Of a stretch of DNA of 64,000 nucleotides, positions 57,060 to 64,000 are shown piece by piece. Origin of the DNA: Oopsacas minuta. Its lineage: Eukaryota > Porifera > Hexactinellida > Lyssacinosida > Leucopsacidae. Numbering within the stretch: the first letter of the stretch is position 1; every line of letters begins with the position of its first letter. Location of the stretch: NCBI GenBank assembly GCA_024704765.1, contig JAKMXF010000306.1, positions 292,350 to 356,349 on the forward strand, read 5' to 3'. The notes under the pieces are model-generated. The model worked only from the letters and a program-made list of their open reading frames with translations, was not told the origin of the DNA and ran no database searches. Position numbers and translations under genes: made by a program.

Positions 57060-58359
57060 CCGAGTGTTCAATAAGTTCGCGGGATCTATATGAAGTTCAT
57101 TTAGTAGCGTTAATGTTAATTTACCATAAGTAGTATAGCTAGCGAGTGAATAGTTGATAAAATTTCAACATTCTAAGTAGTTTACCTTTCTGTTACACTC
57201 AATTTAGTCAGATCAATTACAAATTTGGAATTTTCAATGGAGAATTTGAATAATAGGGATTTTCGAGCCATAATGTTTTATAACTATAAACTTGGAATAA
57301 ACGCTATGTAGTATATCACTGAGATGTTTTCTGTTTTTGAGGAACAGTCTCCAACCAAAAACAAGCATTTACAAGTACAGCCGATTTCGTTTGGGTTACA
57401 TGTGCTTGGAAGATGATGTTCGAACCGGACGTCCGATTAAGGCGGCCACCGATGAAAATATCACCAAGGTGGAGGAACTGGTAAGAGAGGACCGACAAAC
57501 TACTATCCGTCAGTTAGTTCACGATGCATCGGTATCATCGGGAACAAGAGAAACAATCCTAAACCAACACCTTGGTCTAAGAAGGGTTTGTTCCAAGTTA
57601 GTCCCACATTTGCTATCTTTGGAGCAGAAAATCGTCGGATCCAATTTTGTCTCTCTATGTTACTAAAGTACTCGAAAACAGATTCTCCGCGGCATTGAGA
57701 AGTAATAACGGGTGATGAAACATGAGATTACTTCTATGACATGCCACCGAAGCAACAGAGCTCTAAATGGATCTTTGAAGATGAAGTACCGGACACAATT
57801 CCCAAACTATTTATGGCGGTCGGCAAGCGAATGTTCCCAATTTTCTTCACCACGAGAGGACTTCTTGAATTTGTGATGCTTCCAGCGAAGCATACAGTTA
57901 CTGCAGCTTGGTATACCGAATTTTGCCTTCCCAAAGTGTTCCAAGCAGTGGAGACGTTGAAACCAAAGTCTGGGATCCGTGGGATGAAATTTCATCATGA
58001 TAATGCTCTAGCACACACAGCTAGAAGGACTAAAGAGTTTCTTAGGCAATCAGGGTTAGAAATGATTGAACATCCACCTTACAGCCCAGATCTTGCCCCT
58101 TGTGACTTTTGGCTGTTCCCGAATCTAAAAAGAAACTAAAAGGCAGACGTTTTGAATTAGAATCCGAGCTAATCGCTTCGTTTATAGAGGCAGTTGAGTG
58201 TATCCCAGTAAGTAGCTATTCTAAGCTATTCGACATGTGGTTACATCGCTGTCAAAGGTGTATTGATGCTAATGGGGAGTATTTTGAACATTCATTATAG
58301 TAACTTGTTAGTCCACTGTAATGGAAACATATTTTTCCGCGAACTTATTGACCACTCGG
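57060..58359 (+). mobile_element. mariner element (DD34D), degenerate
   Basis: The left end CCGAGTGTTCAATAAGTTCG and the reverse complement of the right end CCGAGTGGTCAATAAGTTCG match over about 25 bp. TA flanks both sides (57058-57059, 58360-58361). Length is 1300 bp. It is inserted near the left end of the maT-like element and is therefore younger than it. Confidence 0.92.
57237..58300 (+). pseudogene. mariner transposase, frameshifted, catalytic triad intact
   Basis: From MENLNNRDFRAIMFYNYKLG (stop after about 25 codons), then LEDDVRTGRPIKAATDENIT, TTIRQLVHDASVSSGTRETI and LNQHLGLRRVCSKLVPHLLS up to a stop at 57666. Then VITGDET with DYFYDMPPKQQSS (first Asp), GMKFHHDNALAHTARRTKEF (second Asp) and HPPYSPDLAPCDFWLFPNLK (third Asp, 34 residues after the second). 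After a frame change, LKGRRFELESELIASFIEAV and GEYFEHSL complete the C-terminus. The breaks are few, so this is one of the younger mariner copies here. Confidence 0.88.
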
Positions 58360-58429
58360 TATAAATCTTCCTCTTACTCAAACAGTAATATCTAAATCTA
58401 TATACGCATAAAATCAGAAATTTCAACAT

Positions 58430-59262
58430 CGAAGTAAAGAGATCAAAATTATCTCATTATTTATGACCGGGAGTACACAGAGCGAGATTTTGAAAATGCT
58501 GAAAAGTCAAAAGATCAACAAATTATTCATTTATCGTACTATTAAACAATAGAAGGATACCAAAAGTGTGGAGGACAAGCCTCGTTCTGACCGATCAACT
58601 ACAATTCATACGAGAGCACTAAGGGAGAAACTCCGCAGTAAAATCCATCGAAATCCCAGGTGGCCAATTCGGAAGATGGCAAGTGAGTATTCTGTTAATC
58701 GCGAAACATTGCGAGAAGTGATAGATGAGGACCTGGGACTTAAATCACTCAAACGGCAACAGTTCATCATCTCACTCCCACTATTCGAGTAAAAGTCTTG
58801 AAAGGTGCAAAAGGCTTCTGTGGCGCCTCGTAATTCTCGGACAAATTTGATTTTTGTCCCACAAGTGGTAAAAATTAACTCGCAAACATATAGAGAGTTG
58901 AATCTTGAGCCTGTAATCAAATCTGCTGGTTCATCCTAGTACAAAAACACACCCTGGATACTCCAGCGTGTGCCTCGAAAGCAACTCAATCCTGGCTTTT
59001 AGGGGATAATATTGACTTTTTGTCCAAGGAAGAATGGCCTCCTTCAAGTCCGGATTTGAATCCACTTGACTATTCGGTCTGGGGGACTTTACAGAGCAGG
59101 GCCTGCGCTACTTCGCATAGAAATTTGGAATCTCTGCGGAAGGCTTTGATTACAGAATGGGAGAAAATTCCGTAAGAAGAACTCCGTAAATCTGTCCAAC
59201 GGTTTCAGGGACGACTTAAAGCTATAGTAAAAGCAAAGGCGGTTATATTGAATAGAATGGGA
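58430..59262 (+). pseudogene. maT-like (DD37D) transposase, broken
   Basis: Helix-turn-helix parts: FMTGSTQSEILKMLKSQKIN and KSVEDKPRSDRSTTIHTRAL, then IHRNPRWPIRKMASEYSVNR. After frame changes, near 58950, LDTPACASKATQSWLLGDNI (second Asp region, with the usual QDG-PAH worn down), and EEWPPSSPDLNPLDYSVWGT at 59020-59080 (third Asp), then KALITEWEKIP, a stop, and SVQRFQGRLKAIVKAKGGYI at the end. The motif EEWPPSSPDLN is shared with the copy at 1136-2160. Inactive. Confidence 0.82.
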
Positions 59263-59375
59263 TAGGAAGATGTATTATAATATGCTTTAACTGTCAGTGA
59301 AAAATTAGATTGAAAGAATAGCTAGTTTAGGAAAACCGGAGTATATTCGTGTATCAGAACTTAATTGTCAGCCTA

Positions 59376-60117
59376 TATACGAAGTAACCTGGTGAATTTA
59401 GAGTAAAAGATATATTTACCCTAAGCTTTTGGAGATATACAAACCAATTATTGTTCCGATCATTTGTGATTGTGCTCAGCTCTTTCCAGTATATCCGTAC
59501 CTTGAGTCGTTCTGAGAAGAGTGTTTGACAAAATTACCTCAGCGTTAACATCGAAAGCATGTTTCTCTGTTGTTTAGAGCTTCAGAATGTGAATCTACCT
59601 TAGAAACTCGGTTTTTACTATTTCTTTCGCTGAAATAGTAAGAATATACTAATAGTTAGAGAACCGGTGGAAAATGAATGTAAATCCAACATTCTTTACA
59701 ATGTGAGTATCAAAATAAGGTATGAAAACTTCGGTATAAGTCAAAACAGGTTTCGATTGTAGTTTTAAAGTCATACATGTCTATAACACCCACAATTACT
59801 ATTCTAAATGACCAAAGTTCTGCGGAAATCAATTTAATACTTCAGAATATCTCAGAATTCCTCCTCTCTATTGAATTGTTTCATTTAAGCATGTTCTTTC
59901 TAATGATTCACCCGGTCAACCATTTATTTGTAAATATTGCTTTTCCTTCTTAGATCGTTTAATAATTTAGTTGGAAGCTTGAGAATCTCAGGCAAAGGAT
60001 GAGAATTAATCAAACTAACCTTCACAATCTTAAGATATGCTATCATTCTATTAGCACAAATAACCAACTATCTAACAGCCACAAGCAGATATTCATAACT
60101 CCTAACTTCCTTCATAG
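59376..60117. other. AT-rich spacer or intron
   Basis: Nothing recognised. It ends in CTAACTTCCTTCATAG, a plausible 3' splice site. Confidence 0.4.
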
Positions 60118-60368
60118 AGATTGGCCCAATAGAGCATAGATTCGGACTTTATCCCGTGATGTCAGATGCCAGCTTCCATTCTTGGTATCTTGAAATTTTA
60201 GAAGCTCAACGTCACCAGAAAATTTTAAATATTCTAAATCAATATTTCTACCAATCCGAACGTATAAACTATTCCTCATCATATTTTATATGGTCCTTTT
60301 CACCTGAAGAGAATATATTTTCAGATACGAATATTGGTTTAGGCCCTTGCCTTATTGCAATTTCTAAT
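60118..60368 (+). CDS. Candidate exon of an unrecognised gene
   Basis: After the acceptor CTTCCTTCATAG the frame is open: IGPIEHRFGLYPVMSDASFH, SWYLEILEAQRHQKILNILN, QYFYQSERINYSSSYFIWSF and NIGLGPCLIAISN, with a possible donor AAT|GTATCC after 60368 in phase 0 (the frame otherwise stops at 60428). The look is that of real protein rather than random sequence. I do not recognise it with confidence. A weak resemblance to the segment before the RapGAP domain of SIPA1-like proteins (…YF…NYF…LGP.AIS) was noted as a possibility only. Confidence 0.4.
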
Positions 60369-60530
60369 GTATCCAACTTCGACAGTGATACTCAAATAGG
60401 TCAATCATTAGCATTTATTGGCGAATAAGCAATTACCAAAACATGAAACAGAGTCCACCATGTCACACATATCAAGATTAAATAATCATTGACAAGGATT
60501 GCAATAATAGATGAATCAGCTGGATTTTAG

Positions 60531-60716
60531 TATAGACAACCGGAACTTAGTGATCGTGGAGGTCAAAAATATCCTTTTGAATATCTTCTGTATTCCACAA
60601 TCACTGTTTGGAAGATTTTCACTATTATCGAAGGAAATGCAGAATTGATGAGCCTAATGGTTAAAGGATCATCTGGACAGAATCAAATAGATCTTGTACA
60701 TTATAGTGAATTTTGA
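60531..60716 (+). CDS. Candidate next exon of the same unrecognised gene
   Basis: An acceptor GCTGGATTTTAG precedes an open frame in phase 0: YRQPELSDRGGQKYPFEYLL, YSTITVWKIFTIIEGNAELM and SLMVKGSSGQNQIDLVHYSE before a TGA at 60714-60716. The phase matches the donor proposed at 60368, with a 162-bp intron. A donor inside this exon is possible, so it need not be the last. The mariner at 60776 begins shortly after. Confidence 0.38.
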   Translation, partial: YRQPELSDRGGQKYPFEYLLYSTITVWKIFTIIEGNAELMSLMVKGSSGQNQIDLVHYSEF

Positions 60717-60775
60717 TGTTTGAGAGAAGTATTCTAGTCTTGAAAATGAATATGTCATCTATTATTCGCAAACTA

Positions 60776-62087
60776 ATTGGGACATCCAAAAAAGTTCTCA
60801 TCCTTAGATTATAGTAGCAAAGCTCGACTCGATTACATGAGACACATAATAATTCCTGATAGTCCTATCGATTGCCTATTCAATGCTGTTGAGGAATTCA
60901 CTCTAGCTAATATATATCTTGATCTATCCTACTTTCAATTTTACCTATTTTGGAGAGTCAATTCTTTCATGGCTACAAAACACATATCATGCAAAACAGA
61001 ACAACGAGCTTACATAAAGTTTCGTACCCTACTCGGCGACAAACCACTCAAGATACACGAGAATCTCATCATTGCTCATCATGGGGAAGCTTTAACGTAG
61101 CTCATTGTAAAGGAATGGGTGCGTAAATTATAGGCTGGTAGAGGCAGCCTTGAAGATACCCCTCGGACCAATTTTCTCTACCACCCTTGAAATTGCCTCT
61201 GAACCTTTGGAACTATTGGATATTGACCCCCATTTGAACGTTGAAGAGATTGCCCTAATCCATCGGGAAGTCTTAATACAATTCTACACTATTATCTCGA
61301 ATATGGAAAGATTTCTGCGCGATGGGTACCAAAAATTCTCACAAAGGAGCAATGGGAGAAGAGGTTTTCATGCGCGAAAGATTGTTTAAGGAATATAGAG
61401 ATGGTGATTTTCGAAGATTATATGAAATCGTTATTGGTGACGAAACTTGGATTATATTATCAGAACCTCTGCGTAAGGAACAAAAAGCAAATCTTGGCTT
61501 CGAAATAGTTCTTATCCCCCCGAAAAGGCACGTCCGGACTTCCGAGACGAGAATATTATCTACAGCATATTTTTGATGCGTAGGCCAGTGGCTCAAATAC
61601 CTGTGCCTAAAGGGGAACAACTCAATAGAGAATTTCAAGCAGATATATGTCTGAGAGAGTCGAGAAAGTCTATAAAACACGACGTCTGCAAACAGGAACT
61701 CGGGAAATCAAACTTCTCCATGATAATGCCAGACCTAATGTTTCAAAATACATTAGGGAAGTTATTGAGGATATCGGGTTGAAACGATGGAACATCCTCC
61801 GTATTCCCCAGATCTATCACCTTGTGATTTCTTGCTATTTCCTGAACTGAAAATCATCTCGGGGACGATCATTTCATACCCAACAAGAGCTACGAAACGG
61901 GGTTTACCACTACCTCAATTCAGTGGACAGAGACGAGTATAAAAACATTTTAGGAATGGGTTGAAAGCTTCACTATGCATAGATGTAGAGGGGGAATATT
62001 TCGAACATTTTTTTGTAGAAACTTGATTAGTAAGCTGTGAAGTGTCAAGATATTAAACAAGGATGGAAACTTTTTGAATGCCCTAAG
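60776..62087 (+). mobile_element. mariner element (DD34D), highly degenerate
   Basis: The left end ATTGGGACATCCAAAAAAGT followed by TCTCATCCTT, and the reverse complement of the right end CTTAGGGCATTCAAAAAGTT followed by TCCATCCTTG, pair over about 30 bp. TA flanks both sides (60774-60775, 62088-62089). Length is 1312 bp. The transposase is related to that at 15291-16361. Confidence 0.82.
60969..62024 (+). pseudogene. mariner transposase, many stops
   Basis: From MATKHISCKTEQRAYIKFRT, LLGDKPLKIHENLIIAHHGE (compare EQRAYIKIRSLLGDTPRNIH in the 15.2-16.4 kb copy), then DPHLNVEEIALIH, a region read as VTKLGLYYQNLCVRNKK near the first Asp, REIKLLHDNARPNVSKYIRE (second Asp) and, shifted, a worn PPYSPDLSPCDFLLFPEL (third Asp, about 61795-61850). 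The C-terminal GEYFEHFFVE is near 62010. Numerous stops show an old copy. Confidence 0.8.
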
Positions 62088-63612
62088 TAGTATCCATTGA
62101 AGGGAATTTTTAAATATCTACTAAAGTGAAAAATTAGAATTCCAAGGTATAGTCGAAGAATTGGCGTAGCCTTGTCTCTGTTTAATGTAGTGAGGAGGTG
62201 GTGCGAGCAGTGCTTAATTTTATTGCGCTATTAAGTATTTCTTTGTCAGGAAATTTAAAGAGTTAAGTTATCTCAAAGAGTGTTTCTATCTTAGATAGTA
62301 AAGTGTGAACCATTCAGAGATGAAGAATATCTATCATACAGTACAATTTACCATTTTCAACAACATTAATCATTTCGAATTTCCTAAATTACTTCATAGG
62401 CACAGAAAATCTCAATTAGGGAATACCCCTGCTTAAGGACAATGTACATCACAAGGTTTATGATAGGACACTGAAAGGAAGACCTATTTCAGAGGCCTAC
62501 ACTGGTTTAGTTGTTTGATTTTTACATCTGGATTATTCAAAGTTCGGGGTTATGACTATGAATTTTTAGTCTAATTTATTTTATCACATCACAATTCGCA
62601 AAATCGCACTAACAAAATTGCCAAAATTTAGGAGAAAGTATAGTAGGCATATGTGACCAGAAATGTAATGTGTGGACTTTGACTATGAAGATATTGGGTC
62701 TCAAAAAGTACCGGGATGACCTATGTGTTAGAAAAACCTGACATTTTTTATCATGAAAATTGAAAATTACTTATTCAAGAACACTATTTATCAGTATAGA
62801 AGCGTTCCATAATCAGGGGTACACTTTGAAGGTTTATAAAATGAATTTACAAAGTAACCATGTCTGAAACAACAAATATATGAAACTCCTAGCATTACTG
62901 CATTCTTTTGAAAGTACGACAAACTCAAAAGTGTATATTCTTTCGTATTTATTCCCTAAACATCTGCTTCAGATCGCTACATCTAAATATATAAAACAAT
63001 TTGTAGGAGTACAAACTCCGAAGAGTGAACTATGAATTGTCCTACGCAAAACAATATTTGCTCATGGAGGAAACTAGGTTCAGTATAAAAAATCTCATCA
63101 AAGTCCGTGACGAATTATTTTTCACCAAATTAATTTTAGTCGATAATTGAAATTATATTATTCTACTAAATTTCCATCTTAGCAAATATAGATAAAATTG
63201 AATTTTTTAATCTGGTTAGACATTTAACACGCTAAAATCGAATTCTATGCCCCTATTTACTCTATTTAATAGTGGAAACTAATCTCTAGTATAATTTTTA
63301 AATGTTGATCAAAAGGTGTGATAATATGATTCTGTGTATACAGATTTAATAAAATGTATTGACCAATAGAATAGCAGTCTACATCACAATGCATATCCAT
63401 TATAGCACTAAGTAAATTACATACACTCCATCAGAACTAATTTTATCCATTTATGCCTAATTGTATTACTAACAATCTGATTTGCATAAAATTCAGAGGT
63501 TTCTTACGGTGTGAAAATACACGTATTAGAAATATTTCAAATATCAGGTGCACGACTATATGTCACCGCGATTTTCTTAATTTCAAAGGTGTGAACAGCA
63601 GTTAGAAAACAT
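62088..63612. other. AT-rich non-coding stretch
   Basis: No gene, terminal repeat or RNA-like fold recognised. Confidence 0.5.

Positions 63613-64000
<388 letters not shown>

Larger units (their letters stand above)
56963..59375 (+). mobile_element. maT-like (DD37D) Tc1/mariner element split by a mariner
   Basis: The left end AGCCTGGTGACAATTAAGTT and the reverse complement of the right end TAGGCTGACAATTAAGTTCT share the core TGACAATTAAGTTCTGAT. TA lies at 56961-56962 and 59376-59377. Without the mariner at 57060-58359 the element would be about 1.1 kb. It belongs to the same family as 975-2282 by transposase similarity, although its ends have diverged. Confidence 0.7.

Overview
This window looks like a gene-poor, AT-rich piece of an invertebrate animal nuclear genome. 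The evidence is spliced exons with AG/GT borders and matching phases, several Tc1/mariner families flanked by TA duplications, hAT, pogo and CR1-like relics, and long microsatellites. An arthropod (for example a copepod) or another animal with an AT-rich, mariner-rich genome would fit; the sequence alone does not settle the species.

Layout. 0-7 kb: a DD37D (maT-like) Tc1 relic (975-2282), a G/T-rich stretch with retroelement-like antisense frames (2601-4060), and a truncated transposase of an uncharacterised 'GDLK' type (5179-6062). 7.7-10 kb: a CTA microsatellite and a 925-bp foldback element. 10.3-12.9 kb: a Tc1 relic, then two exons of a WD-repeat gene (11732-11814 and 12061-12916). 14.7-18.1 kb: a hAT-type non-autonomous element with a mariner nested in it, and a second mariner. 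18.4-25.8 kb: the most unusual part. Two neighbouring elements with very long terminal inverted repeats (about 420 and 215-230 bp) each carry a decayed transposase of an unfamiliar DDE type. The left repeat of the second is split by an intact DD41D (rosa/Visitor-type) transposon encoding a 361-aa transposase. 28-46 kb: a mariner, a hAT relic, a pogo-type MITE, another mariner, a second foldback copy, a hairpin-rich patch, a further 'GDLK' transposase relic, and two more inverted-repeat elements. 46.5-48.1 kb: a long exon that is phase-compatible with the WD-repeat exon at 12.9 kb. If they belong together, the intervening 33.6 kb is one intron filled with transposons. 49-56 kb: CR1-like reverse transcriptase relics, a hairpin MITE, a mariner, a Tc1 fragment and a pogo/Tigger relic. 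57-62 kb: a maT-like element split by a mariner, a pair of candidate exons of an unrecognised gene (60118-60716), and another mariner. The window ends inside a GATA microsatellite.

How it works together. Almost all protein-like sequence is transposase or reverse transcriptase, mostly broken by stops and frameshifts. Only the DD41D transposase is an uninterrupted full-length gene. Three clear nesting events (mariner in hAT, mariner in maT, DD41D element in the long-TIR element) give a relative order of insertion. The likely host coding sequence is the WD-repeat gene (at least three exons) and, less surely, the two exons at 60 kb.
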